A stretch of DNA of 7,532 nt from JAJQBJ01 sp964387095 (GCA_964387095.1 CAYLVH010000083.1:1-7532), one strand, 5' to 3'. Numbered from the stretch's first letter, positions 1 to 6,436 are shown. Translations and numbers: made by a program. The notes: generated from the sequence alone by a model not told the origin.

Positions 1-47
1 ATCTGCAGGAAAATCTGTCCACAGAGCTGAGAGGCTATCTGAGCTGA
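1..47 (+). CDS. 3' end of an unidentified gene (partial)
   Basis: Reading from base 3, the last codons give LQENLSTELRGYLS followed by TGA at 45-47. A hairpin terminator starts ten bases later, which supports this being a true gene end rather than a chance open frame. Fourteen residues are too few to name the family. In many Bacillota DUF951 genes lie near the chromosome-partition genes soj and spo0J, so a ParB-like protein or another gene of that neighbourhood is possible, but nothing visible here confirms it. Confidence 0.5.
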   Translation, partial: LQENLSTELRGYLS

Positions 48-56
48 AGTCAAGCC

Positions 57-87
57 ATCGGAGGCGCGAAAGCGTGCCTCCGATTTT
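57..87 (+). terminator. Intrinsic terminator of the upstream gene
   Basis: A 12-pair stem (57-68 with 73-84, including one G-T wobble) closes on the four-base loop AAAG and runs into TTTT at 84-87. The stem is GC-rich and near perfect. It lies between the stop codon at 45-47 and the promoters of the next operon, so it separates the two transcription units. Confidence 0.85.
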
Positions 88-93
88 AAATGG

Positions 94-122
94 TTGAAAG
101 GTTCAACAGATTTCGTTATAAT
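94..122 (+). promoter_or_regulatory. Sigma-A type promoter P1 of the DUF951-hisC-rSAM operon
   Basis: The -35 box TTGAAA (94-99) and a perfect -10 box TATAAT (117-122) are separated by 17 bases, which is the optimal spacing. Transcription would start near 129 and give a leader of about 79 bases. A perfect 6-base inverted repeat (93-98 and 102-107, spacer AGG) covers the -35 box and could be an operator. Confidence 0.8.
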
Positions 123-147
123 AAATGCAATCTTGTGGATTGTGACG

Positions 148-176
148 TTGACAAAAATAGTTTTGCATGGTAATGT
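148..176 (+). promoter_or_regulatory. Possible second promoter P2 of the same operon
   Basis: A perfect -35 hexamer TTGACA (148-153) is followed after 17 bases by TAATGT (171-176), which is a poor -10 box but is preceded by an extended -10 TGG at 168-170. The start would be near 183, leaving about 25 bases before the ATG at 208. P2 lies 54 bases downstream of P1, so the two would act in tandem. It is weaker than P1 on sequence alone. Confidence 0.5.
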
Positions 177-207
177 ATCAGCGTGATAAAGAACGGAGGC
201 TTTGAGT

Positions 208-396
208 ATGGATGTACGGGTTGGGGACATTTTGGAGCTGAAAAAGACCCACCCCTGTGGCAGTAAACGCTGGGAGGTGCTGCGGGTGGGCATGGACTTT
301 CGCCTGCGCTGCCAGGGCTGTCAGCATGAGCTGATGATCCCCAGGAGCAAAATTGAAAAAAGTATCAAAAAAATCATCCGGCAGGAGGAAGCCTGA
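208..396 (+). CDS. DUF951 small conserved protein
   Basis: This 62-residue protein matches the DUF951 family of Bacillota in length and pattern: an N-terminal VGDILELKK strand, HPCGS, a WEVLRVGMDF core, CxxC, and a basic tail after IPRSKIE. Its function is unknown. The basic, compact, single-domain character suggests nucleic acid binding, which is inference only. His15, Cys17, Cys35 and Cys38 could form one metal site. The start is ATG 208, because GGAGG at 195-199 lies 8 bases upstream; the in-frame TTG at 202 is only 2 bases from that site and is unlikely. The TGA overlaps the ATG of hisC by one base (TGATG), so the two genes are probably translationally coupled. Confidence 0.88.
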   Translation: MDVRVGDILELKKTHPCGSKRWEVLRVGMDFRLRCQGCQHELMIPRSKIEKSIKKIIRQEEA

Positions 397-1484
397 TGGG
401 ATTTGAAGGAGAGCGAAGATCCATGAAAGAGTTTTGGAGCGGCCGCATCGTCAGCAGTGTCCCCTATGTTCCCGGGGAACAGCCCAAGGAGCGAAAATAC
501 ATCAAACTGAATACCAATGAAAATCCCTATGGCCCGTCCCCCAGGGTACGGGCCGCCATTGAGGAAGAAGCGGGGGAGAGCCTGCGGCTCTATCCCGATC
601 CGGAGTGTACCCAGTTGCGCCAGGCCATGGCGGACTATTATGGGCTGGAACCGGAGGAGATCTTCGTGGGCAACGGCTCTGACGAGGTGCTGGGCATGGC
701 CTTTGCAGCCTTCTTTGAGCAGGGGGCAACCATTGCCTTCCCGGATATTACTTATTCCTTTTATCCCGTGTATGCGGATTTGTTTGGCATTTCCTATGAC
801 CGGATTCCCCTGAATGGGGATTTCACTTTGCCTGTGGAGAAATACTGCGGCGGAAATTACGCCGGCGTGGTGATCTGCAACCCCAACGCCCCCACGGGGA
901 TTCAGCTGCCCTTGGAGGCCATTGAGAAAATCGTCGTCAGCAATCCCAACGTGGTGGTCCTTGTGGACGAGGCTTATATCGACTTTGGCGGCCAATCCGC
1001 CCTGAGGATGATCCGCAGATATCCCAATGTGCTGGTGGTTCAAACCTTGAGCAAGTCCCGCTCCCTGGCGGGGATGCGGGTGGGCATGGCCTTTGGCAAC
1101 CCCAATCTGATTGCCGGTCTGAATGCGGTGAAGAACTCCTTCAATTCCTACACCTTGGACCGGTTGGCCATCGTTGCCGGAACCGCCGCCATGGAGGATC
1201 GGGCGTATTTTGAGGAAACCCGGAATCAGGTCATTGCCACCCGGGAAAAGACGTCGGCCTGCCTGCGGCGGCTGGGTTTTTTGGTACATTCCAGCTGCTC
1301 CAATTTCCTGTTCATCCGCCCTCCCAAGGTGCCCGCCAGCCTGCTCAAGGACCAGCTGCGGGAAAGGGGCATCCTGGTGCGCTATTTTAACCAGCCGAGG
1401 ATTGAAAACTACCTCCGGGTTTCCATAGGAACGGAGGAGGATATGGAGTGCTTCTGCAAAGTGATTGCGGAATTGGTCAGCTAA
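396..1484 (+). CDS. hisC: Histidinol-phosphate aminotransferase
   Basis: This cytosolic fold-type I PLP enzyme transfers an amino group between glutamate and imidazole-acetol phosphate in histidine biosynthesis (EC 2.6.1.9). At 362 residues it has full family length. Visible landmarks are VPYVPGEQP (22-30), NENPYGPS (41-48), GNGSDE (92-97), CNPNAPTG (161-168), DEAYIDF (191-197), the PLP lysine K220 in TLSKSRSLAG, and the C-terminal substrate arginine in LRVSIG (R341). Two starts are plausible. ATG 396 has AGGAGG at 383-388 with 7-base spacing. ATG 423, which gives the usual N-terminus MKEF, has AAGGAG at 406-411. I list the longer form; family alignment favours the shorter one. No other his gene is in the window. 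HisC-like enzymes can also transaminate aromatic amino acids, so substrate breadth is open. Confidence 0.93.
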   Translation: MGFEGERRSMKEFWSGRIVSSVPYVPGEQPKERKYIKLNTNENPYGPSPRVRAAIEEEAGESLRLYPDPECTQLRQAMADYYGLEPEEIFVGNGSDEVLGMAFAAFFEQGATIAFPDITYSFYPVYADLFGISYDRIPLNGDFTLPVEKYCGGNYAGVVICNPNAPTGIQLPLEAIEKIVVSNPNVVVLVDEAYIDFGGQSALRMIRRYPNVLVVQTLSKSRSLAGMRVGMAFGNPNLIAGLNAVKNSFNSYTLDRLAIVAGTAAMEDRAYFEETRNQVIATREKTSACLRRLGFLVHSSCSNFLFIRPPKVPASLLKDQLRERGILVRYFNQPRIENYLRVSIGTEEDMECFCKVIAELVS

Positions 1485-1500
1485 GGAGGAATTGACGTTT

Positions 1501-2415
1501 ATGTGTGCGTATTATGTGCCGGAGCCTGGCCGGTATGAGGGGAATATTTTCCGTCCCCCTGGAGAGTGGCGGAGCTATCTGCTGCAATGTACCATCGGCT
1601 GTTCCAACAACACCTGCACCTTCTGCGGGATGTATAAGGACAAGCGCTTCCGCGTCCGTCCCCTGGAGGACATTCTAGAGGACATCGACATGGCGGAGTT
1701 TTACTACCGCTCTGCCTGCCCTACCCGCGTCAAGCGGGCGTTCCTCTGCGACGGGGACGCCATTGTCATGAAGCAGGAGGAGCTGCTGACCATCCTGGAG
1801 ACCCTCTATAAGAAGTTCCCCTATCTGGAACGGGTGAACACCTACGCCGGCCCCCGCTCCACCATGACCAAGACGCCGGAGCAATTAAAGGAGCTGCGGG
1901 AGGCAGGGTTGTACCGGGCCTACCTGGGTGTGGAGACCGGCAGCGATGCCCTGCTGAAAAAGGTGAAGAAGGGGGTCACCGCTGACGAGATGCTGGAAGC
2001 CGGGCTCCGGCTGAAGGAGGCGGGCATCGACCTGTGGACCATCATTATCATGGGCTTGGCGGGACCTGGTGAGGCCTCCGGGGAGCACGCCCTGGCAACT
2101 GCGGATTTGATCAACCGCATGGGGCCGCAGCACTGCTCTGCCATGACCTATATGTGTGCCGAGAATACGCCCATGGGGGAGGATGTCCGGGCGGGGCGCT
2201 TCCAGATGTTAACCCGGCGGGAGGTGTTGGAGGAGACCCAGCTGTTCATGGAGAACATCAAGACCGGGCCGCTGCACTTCACCAGCGACCACGCCTCCAA
2301 TTATTTGCCCTTGAAGGGGACCCTGCCAGACCAGCGGGAGCAGCTCTGCGCCCTGGTGGATGGGGCCCTGAATGGCTCGGTGAGGACCCGAGGGGAGTGG
2401 AGCCGGGGGCTGTAA
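1501..2415 (+). CDS. Radical SAM protein, function unknown
   Basis: This 304-residue protein belongs to the Elp3/MiaB/NifB-like radical SAM superfamily. The 4Fe-4S site is C34-x4-C39-x2-C42 (GCSNNTCTFC), spaced unlike the canonical CX3CX2C, and another cysteine lies nearby at C30. Further landmarks are CDGDA (83-87) in the place of the glycine-rich SAM motif, YLGVETGSD (141-149), IIIMGLAGPGE (181-191), and a conserved-looking C-terminal segment HFTSDHASNYLPLKGTLP (259-276). No B12-binding, TRAM or SPASM domain is visible. AAGGAGG at 1483-1489 overlaps the hisC stop and sits 11 bases before ATG 1501; in-frame TTG codons at 1465 and 1492 are less well placed. The gene starts 16 bases after hisC, so it is co-transcribed. 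The substrate is unknown; the hisC link may be only positional. Confidence 0.88.
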   Translation: MCAYYVPEPGRYEGNIFRPPGEWRSYLLQCTIGCSNNTCTFCGMYKDKRFRVRPLEDILEDIDMAEFYYRSACPTRVKRAFLCDGDAIVMKQEELLTILETLYKKFPYLERVNTYAGPRSTMTKTPEQLKELREAGLYRAYLGVETGSDALLKKVKKGVTADEMLEAGLRLKEAGIDLWTIIIMGLAGPGEASGEHALATADLINRMGPQHCSAMTYMCAENTPMGEDVRAGRFQMLTRREVLEETQLFMENIKTGPLHFTSDHASNYLPLKGTLPDQREQLCALVDGALNGSVRTRGEWSRGL

Positions 2416-2437
2416 TCTGGCGCGCAGCAGTAAATAG

Positions 2438-2467
2438 AGGGGGTTCAGCGTAAGCTGAACCCCCTTT
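2438..2467. terminator. Hairpin terminator between the rSAM gene and the GNAT pseudogene
   Basis: A perfect 12-pair stem (2438-2449 with 2454-2465) closes on the GNRA-type loop GTAA. On the plus strand it is followed by a short T run (2465-2467), and on the minus strand by a weaker T-containing stretch. It lies 22 bases beyond the rSAM stop codon. The ancestral stop codon of the minus-strand GNAT gene (TAA, 2466-2468) overlaps its edge. It probably serves both converging units, although the short T runs make its efficiency uncertain. Confidence 0.7.
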
Positions 2468-2926
2468 ACCCATCCTTTCTCATGCGCAAAAAAAGCCCCG
2501 GTCCAATTTCCGTTGCTTGTTCGAAGGTTCCCTGTCTATGTGAAAGCCCGCGTTTTAATAGCATCTGATTGCCCGGATATTCCATGCGCGGACTTCCGGA
2601 TAAAGGGGCTTTTCCGGAAACAGCTCCTTGGAGATCAAATATGCGTCATGCAGGATTTGGCTTCCGTAGTGTTTGCCACAGCAATCTGGGCGGACCCCAA
2701 TACCGATAAAGACCTTTGAATCTTTCTCCAATATGTTGACAAAGCCCACCAATAGGCCATCGGCAAAAAATGCCCGGTAGTTTTTAGCGCGTTAGGGATT
2801 CAAAAACCCCGTTTTCCATTGACGCATTTCTTCGTAGGAGGGCAGATTATAGATCGCGTGTTCCCCATCGTAGCGCCATGAACAGATTTCCCGTTTGTCG
2901 GCTTCCGTTAAAAGGAGGTTTGTCAT
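2466..2926 (-). pseudogene. GNAT family N-acetyltransferase pseudogene
   Basis: Reading the minus strand from ATG 2926 gives MTNLLLTEADKREICSWRYD and onward, a GNAT acetyltransferase of about 153 residues that would acetylate an amine from acetyl-CoA. The frame is broken three times. Codon 45 is TAA (2792-2794) after GFLNP, and the frame resumes with NYRAFFADGLLVGFVNI. Codon 124 is TAA (2555-2557) in RCY*NAGF, where relatives usually have Glu. One base is missing near 2521-2530, after which the -1 frame gives FEQATEIGPGLFLRMRKDG and a stop at 2466-2468. The acetyl-CoA loop region GVRPDCCGKHYGSQIL is still readable (the family pattern is R/QxxGxG/A). The span of 461 bases is one short of 154 codons, as a single deletion predicts. 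It starts 21 bases after nth, so it was probably the second gene of that operon. The internal open stretch 2555-2752 should not be called a gene. Confidence 0.88.
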
Positions 2927-2947
2927 TTCCAATCCCTATGTAAATCC

Positions 2948-3595
2948 TTATTTTTCGTGCTCCCTCTGGTATTGGCTGCACCATTCCGTCAGGGGGCAAC
3001 CCTGGCACTTGGGCTTCCGGGCCACACAGACGTCCCGGCCAAAGAGCACCATCCGGTGGCAGAAGTTGTTGGATTCCTCCGGGGGGAGCGCAGCCCGAAG
3101 CTGGGTTTCCACCTTTCCGGGGTCCTTGGTGCCATCGGTCAGGCCCAGGCGTCCGGTGATCCGGATGCAGTGAGTGTCCGCCACAACGCAGCCGGGTTCC
3201 TTATAGATGTCGCCCCGGATCAGGTTGGCGGTTTTGCGGCCGATGCCCGGCAGGCTGGTCAGCTCCTCCATGGAGCGGGGAACCTTTCCGTCAAACCGCT
3301 CCAGCAGCAGCTTAGCGCAGTTCACCAGATCCTTGGATTTGCTGTTGTAGAAGCCGCAGGAGTGGATGTATTCCGCCACCTCGGCGGGGTCCGCCTCCGC
3401 AAAGGCCTCCAGGGTGGGGAAGCGCGCAAACAGGGCGGGGGTCACCATGTTCACCCGGGCATCAGTACACTGGGCGGAGAGCCGCACGGCAAAGAGCAGC
3501 TCGTAATCCTTATTATATTGTAGAGAACACAGGGCGTCCGGATAGATGCCCTTCAGGGCGTTGATAATAGCCCAAACCTCTTCCGGAGTTTTCAT
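2948..3595 (-). CDS. nth: Endonuclease III, DNA glycosylase/AP lyase
   Basis: This base-excision repair enzyme removes oxidised pyrimidines from DNA and cleaves the abasic site by beta-elimination. The 215 residues fit the family (E. coli Nth has 211). The helix-hairpin-helix is LTSLPGIGRKTANLI (112-126) with catalytic lysine K121. The catalytic aspartate is D140 in VVADTHCIR. The C-terminal 4Fe-4S cluster motif is complete: C190-x6-C197-x2-C200-x5-C206. SAQCTD (40-45) is the usual N-terminal signature. The start is ATG 3595, preceded by GAGGTG with 6-base spacing. An upstream in-frame ATG at 3655 would place the start codon inside the -35 box of the gene's own promoter, so it is rejected. 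The broken GNAT gene follows by 21 bases. Confidence 0.95.
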   Translation of the reverse strand: MKTPEEVWAIINALKGIYPDALCSLQYNKDYELLFAVRLSAQCTDARVNMVTPALFARFPTLEAFAEADPAEVAEYIHSCGFYNSKSKDLVNCAKLLLERFDGKVPRSMEELTSLPGIGRKTANLIRGDIYKEPGCVVADTHCIRITGRLGLTDGTKDPGKVETQLRAALPPEESNNFCHRMVLFGRDVCVARKPKCQGCPLTEWCSQYQREHEK

Positions 3596-3626
3596 GCCAA
3601 TCACCTCAGGTTTCAATGTTTGGCAC

Positions 3627-3655
3627 ATTATATCATATTGCGTCGTAAAATGCAA
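3627..3655 (-). promoter_or_regulatory. Promoter of nth
   Basis: On the minus strand, TTGCAT (3650-3655) and a perfect TATAAT (3627-3632) are 17 bases apart, with TGA just before the -10 box as an extended -10 element. Transcription would start near 3620 and give a leader of about 25 bases before ATG 3595. Confidence 0.8.
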
Positions 3656-3694
3656 AATATGACGGATGATTTCTATAAACTTTCAAAATTGGAA

Positions 3695-3722
3695 TTGTCA
3701 AACAGAAATATTCTGGTATAAT
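3695..3722 (+). promoter_or_regulatory. Promoter of glyA
   Basis: TTGTCA (3695-3700) and a perfect TATAAT (3717-3722) are 16 bases apart, with an extended -10 TGG at 3714-3716. The start near 3729 leaves a leader of about 42 bases, too short for a known riboswitch such as the glycine or SAM type. It is divergent from the nth promoter; the two -35 boxes are about 40 bases apart. Confidence 0.8.
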
Positions 3723-3770
3723 AGGATTTAGCTTTCACAAAAATAGAGACTATTCAGGAGGTTTTTATTT

Positions 3771-5027
3771 ATGATTCGGACAATGATGGATTATATCTGC
3801 CAGAAGGACCCCCAGGTGGGACAGGCAGTTGTAAAGGAATTTGAGCGTCAGTGCCGGAATATTGAGCTGATCGCTTCCGAAAACGTGGTCAGCGAGACAG
3901 TGCTGGCTGCGGCGGGCTCTGTCCTGACCAACAAGTATGCCGAGGGCTATCCCGGCAAGCGCTATTATGGCGGCTGCTATTGCGTGGATGAGGTGGAGAA
4001 CCTGGCTATTGAGCGTGCCAAGAAGCTGTTCAACGTCAAGTTTGCCAATGTGCAGCCTCATTCCGGCGCCCAGGCCAATTACGCTGTGTACCAGGCCCTG
4101 TGCAATCTGGGGGATACTGTCATGGGCATGAACTTGGACCAGGGCGGCCATTTGACCCATGGTTCCCCGGTGAACTTCTCCGGCAAGCACTATCACATGG
4201 TGTTTTACGGCGTGGATCCGGAGACCCAGACCATCGACTATGACAAGGTCCGCCAGCTGGCCCAGGACTGCAAGCCCAAGATGATCATTGCCGGTGCCTC
4301 TGCCTATCCCCGTATCATCGACTTCAAGACCATGGGGGAGATCGCCCATGAGGTGGGGGCTTACCTGATGGTGGATATGGCCCATATTGCCGGCCTGGTG
4401 GCCGCCGGGCTGCATCCCTCTCCGGTGCCCTATGCGGACGTGATCGCCACCACCACCCATAAAACCCTGCGGGGGCCCCGGGGAGGCATGATCCTGACCA
4501 ACGACGAGGCCCTGGCAAAGAAGATCAACTCCACCGTGTTTCCCGGCTCCCAGGGCGGCCCTCTGGAGCATATCATTGCCGCCAAGGCGGTTGCCCTGGG
4601 GGAGGCGCTGACCCCTGCCTTCAAGGAGTATCAGGCCCAGATTGTCAAGAATGCTCAGGCCATGGCTCAGGCCATTTTGGAGGGTGGCTTGAAGCTGGTT
4701 TCCGGCGGCACCGATAACCATCTGATGCTGGTGGACCTCCGTCCCGCGGGATTGACCGGCAAGGAGATGGAGCACCGCCTGGACGACATCTATATCACCG
4801 CCAACAAGAACACCATTCCCAACGATCCTGAGAAGCCCTTTGTCACCTCTGGCATCCGCATCGGCACCCCCGCTGTCACCAGCCGGGGCTTTAAGGAGGA
4901 GGAGTGCCGCCTGGTGGGCCAGCTGATCTGCCAGGCCGCCAAGCCGGACTTCCAGGAGCGCAAGGAAGCCCTGCGGGCCCAGGTCATTACCCTGACCCAG
5001 CAGTTCCCCCTGTACCCGGAGGCGTAA
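3771..5027 (+). CDS. glyA: Serine hydroxymethyltransferase
   Basis: GlyA converts serine and tetrahydrofolate to glycine and 5,10-methylene-tetrahydrofolate in the cytosol (EC 2.1.2.1). It is the main source of one-carbon units for purines, thymidylate and methionine. The 418 residues match the bacterial family (E. coli 417). Landmarks are ELIASENVVS (32-41), YAEGYPGKRYYGG (56-68), PHSGAQAN (96-103), VDMAHIAGLVAAG (201-213) with the PLP-ring aspartate D202, the PLP lysine K231 in TTTHKTLRGPRGG, NTIPNDPEKPF (347-357), and the substrate-carboxylate arginine R363 in SGIRIGTPAVTSRG. AGGAGG at 3756-3761 is 9 bases before ATG 3771. The gene is monocistronic, with its own promoter and a strong terminator. 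No key residue is missing. Confidence 0.98.
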   Translation: MIRTMMDYICQKDPQVGQAVVKEFERQCRNIELIASENVVSETVLAAAGSVLTNKYAEGYPGKRYYGGCYCVDEVENLAIERAKKLFNVKFANVQPHSGAQANYAVYQALCNLGDTVMGMNLDQGGHLTHGSPVNFSGKHYHMVFYGVDPETQTIDYDKVRQLAQDCKPKMIIAGASAYPRIIDFKTMGEIAHEVGAYLMVDMAHIAGLVAAGLHPSPVPYADVIATTTHKTLRGPRGGMILTNDEALAKKINSTVFPGSQGGPLEHIIAAKAVALGEALTPAFKEYQAQIVKNAQAMAQAILEGGLKLVSGGTDNHLMLVDLRPAGLTGKEMEHRLDDIYITANKNTIPNDPEKPFVTSGIRIGTPAVTSRGFKEEECRLVGQLICQAAKPDFQERKEALRAQVITLTQQFPLYPEA

Positions 5028-5047
5028 AATTCTAAAACCAGTCAATT

Positions 5048-5080
5048 ACCCCCATCGCCAGAGACGGCGGTGGGGGTTTT
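5048..5080 (+). terminator. Intrinsic terminator of glyA
   Basis: A 12-pair stem (5048-5059 with 5066-5077, one T-G wobble) contains a run of five C paired with five G, has the six-base loop AGAGAC, and ends in TTTT (5077-5080). It begins 20 bases after the glyA stop codon. Confidence 0.92.
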
Positions 5081-5097
5081 ATGTCCTGATAACCCAG

Positions 5098-5126
5098 TTG
5101 CTATTTTCCGCCATCCATGATAGAAT
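5098..5126 (+). promoter_or_regulatory. Promoter of rarA
   Basis: TTGCTA (5098-5103) and TAGAAT (5121-5126) are 17 bases apart, with TGA at 5118-5120 as an extended -10 element. The start near 5133 gives a leader of about 35 bases. The promoter follows the glyA terminator directly, so rarA is transcribed independently. Confidence 0.7.
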
Positions 5127-5167
5127 AGGATGAAACAAACGTTCTTTTCAAAAAGGAGCTGAGGGAC

Positions 5168-6436
5168 ATGCAAAGCCGACCCCTTGCGGACGAGATCCGC
5201 CCTGACAGCCTGGACCAGGTGGTGGGCCAGCCCCATATTCTGGGGAAGGGCAAGATGCTCCGCCGCATCATTGAAAGCGGAAACATCCCCAATATGATCT
5301 TCTATGGGCCATCGGGGACGGGAAAGACCACCGTGGCCAACATCATCGCCAAGCGCACCAACCGCACGCTCCACCGGCTCAATGCCACCACTGCCAGTCT
5401 CTCTGACCTCCGGGAGGTCATGGGGGAGGTGGGCACTTTGATGGCTCCAAACGGCGTGCTGCTCTACCTGGATGAGATTCAATATTTTAACAAAAAGCAG
5501 CAGCAGTCCCTGCTGGAGTTTATGGAGAGCGGCAAGCTCACCCTGATTGCCTCCACCACGGAAAACCCCTATTTTTATGTATACAACGCCGTGCTCTCCC
5601 GCTCCACGGTGTTTGAATTCAAGCCGGTGACCGCCCAGGAGGTGAAGCCCGCTCTCTCCCGGGCGTTTCATATCCTGGAGGAGCGGAAGGGGATTTCCGT
5701 CCGTCTGGAGGACGGAGTGCTGGAGCACCTGGCCCACGCCTGCGGCGGCGATGTGCGGAAGGGGCTGAACGCGGTGGAGCTGCTGGTCAACAGCGCCCCC
5801 GTGGAGGGGGATGCGCTAAATCTGACTCTGGAAAACGCCGTGGTGGTGGCGCAGCACTCCGCCATGCGCTATGACCGGGAGGATGATAGCCACTATGACA
5901 TCCTCTCCGCCTTCCAGAAGTCCATCCGGGGTTCCGATCCCGACGCGGCCCTTCACTATCTGGCCCGGCTTCTGGCAGCGGGGGACCTGATCTCCGCCTG
6001 CCGGCGGCTGATGGTCACCGCAGCGGAAGATGTGGGTCTGGCCTATCCACAGGCCATGGTGATTGTCAAGTCCTGTGTGGACGCCGCCAATCAGCTGGGG
6101 CTTCCAGAGGCGCGGATCCCTTTGGCCGAGGCGGTCTGCTTGCTGGCCACCGCGCCCAAGTCCAACTCCGCCATCAACGGTATTGATGCTGCCCTGGCTG
6201 ATGTGAACCAGGGCAAAAGCGGGGAGATCCCCGCCCACCTCCGGGACAGCCATTACTCCGGCGCCGCCAAGCTGGGCCGGGGCCTGACGTACCAGTACCC
6301 CCATGAATTCCCCAACCACTGGACCCGGCAGCAATATCTGCCGGATGAGCTGGTGGGGCGCTGCTATTATGAGTACGAGGAGAATAAAACCGAGCAGGCC
6401 GCAAAGGCCTATTGGGATCGGATCAAGGGCCGGTGA
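5168..6436 (+). CDS. rarA: Replication-associated recombination protein A (AAA+ ATPase)
   Basis: RarA (MgsA; related to yeast Mgs1 and human WRNIP1) is a tetrameric clamp-loader-like ATPase that acts at stalled replication forks. The 422 residues cover the AAA+ core, lid and C-terminal tetramerisation domain. Visible are the N-terminal LADEIRPDSLDQVVGQ (6-21), Walker A GPSGTGKTT (47-55), Walker B LLYLDEI (98-104), sensor 1 ASTTENPYF (128-136), the arginine finger in LSRS (R145), sensor 2 GDVRKGLN (194-201), and the signature SAFQKSIRGSDPDAA (247-261). After Walker B it reads QYFNKKQQQ, where many RarA proteins have HRFNKxQQD; the catalytic residues are intact. AAGGAG at 5153-5158 is 9 bases before ATG 5168. 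Its 3' end overlaps the convergent S1-domain gene by 14 bases, and no terminator hairpin is evident. Confidence 0.95.
   Translation: MQSRPLADEIRPDSLDQVVGQPHILGKGKMLRRIIESGNIPNMIFYGPSGTGKTTVANIIAKRTNRTLHRLNATTASLSDLREVMGEVGTLMAPNGVLLYLDEIQYFNKKQQQSLLEFMESGKLTLIASTTENPYFYVYNAVLSRSTVFEFKPVTAQEVKPALSRAFHILEERKGISVRLEDGVLEHLAHACGGDVRKGLNAVELLVNSAPVEGDALNLTLENAVVVAQHSAMRYDREDDSHYDILSAFQKSIRGSDPDAALHYLARLLAAGDLISACRRLMVTAAEDVGLAYPQAMVIVKSCVDAANQLGLPEARIPLAEAVCLLATAPKSNSAINGIDAALADVNQGKSGEIPAHLRDSHYSGAAKLGRGLTYQYPHEFPNHWTRQQYLPDELVGRCYYEYEENKTEQAAKAYWDRIKGR

Noticed and set aside
202..207. TTG at 202 as the start of the DUF951 gene
   Set aside because: It is only two bases from GGAGG; ATG 208 has normal spacing and fits the family start.
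321..1289. A 322-codon open frame antisense to hisC
   Set aside because: It has the same cause: codon bias of the real gene keeps the opposite strand open. No domain and no ribosome binding site of note.
1465..1500. TTG codons at 1465 and 1492 as starts of the radical SAM gene
   Set aside because: The first lies inside hisC with no ribosome binding site, and the second is about two bases from the AAGGAGG. ATG 1501 is better placed.
2555..2752. A separate 65-residue protein on the minus strand
   Set aside because: It is the middle of the GNAT pseudogene, bounded by an internal Met codon and a nonsense codon.
3596..3655. ATG at 3655 as the start of nth
   Set aside because: It would start inside the -35 box of a near-consensus nth promoter; ATG 3595 has GAGGTG at good spacing.
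3729..3770. A riboswitch in the glyA leader
   Set aside because: The leader is about 42 bases, too short for known glycine, SAM or THF riboswitches, and shows no hairpin with a T run.
3765..5045. A 426-codon open frame antisense to glyA
   Set aside because: It lies opposite a gene with complete SHMT motifs. Its product is low-complexity Gly/His/Leu-rich text, as expected from the complement of GC-rich codons, with no recognisable domain.
5042..6334. Long minus-strand open frames opposite rarA (5042-5737 and 5816-6334)
   Set aside because: These are shadows of rarA. The first would also read through the glyA terminator.
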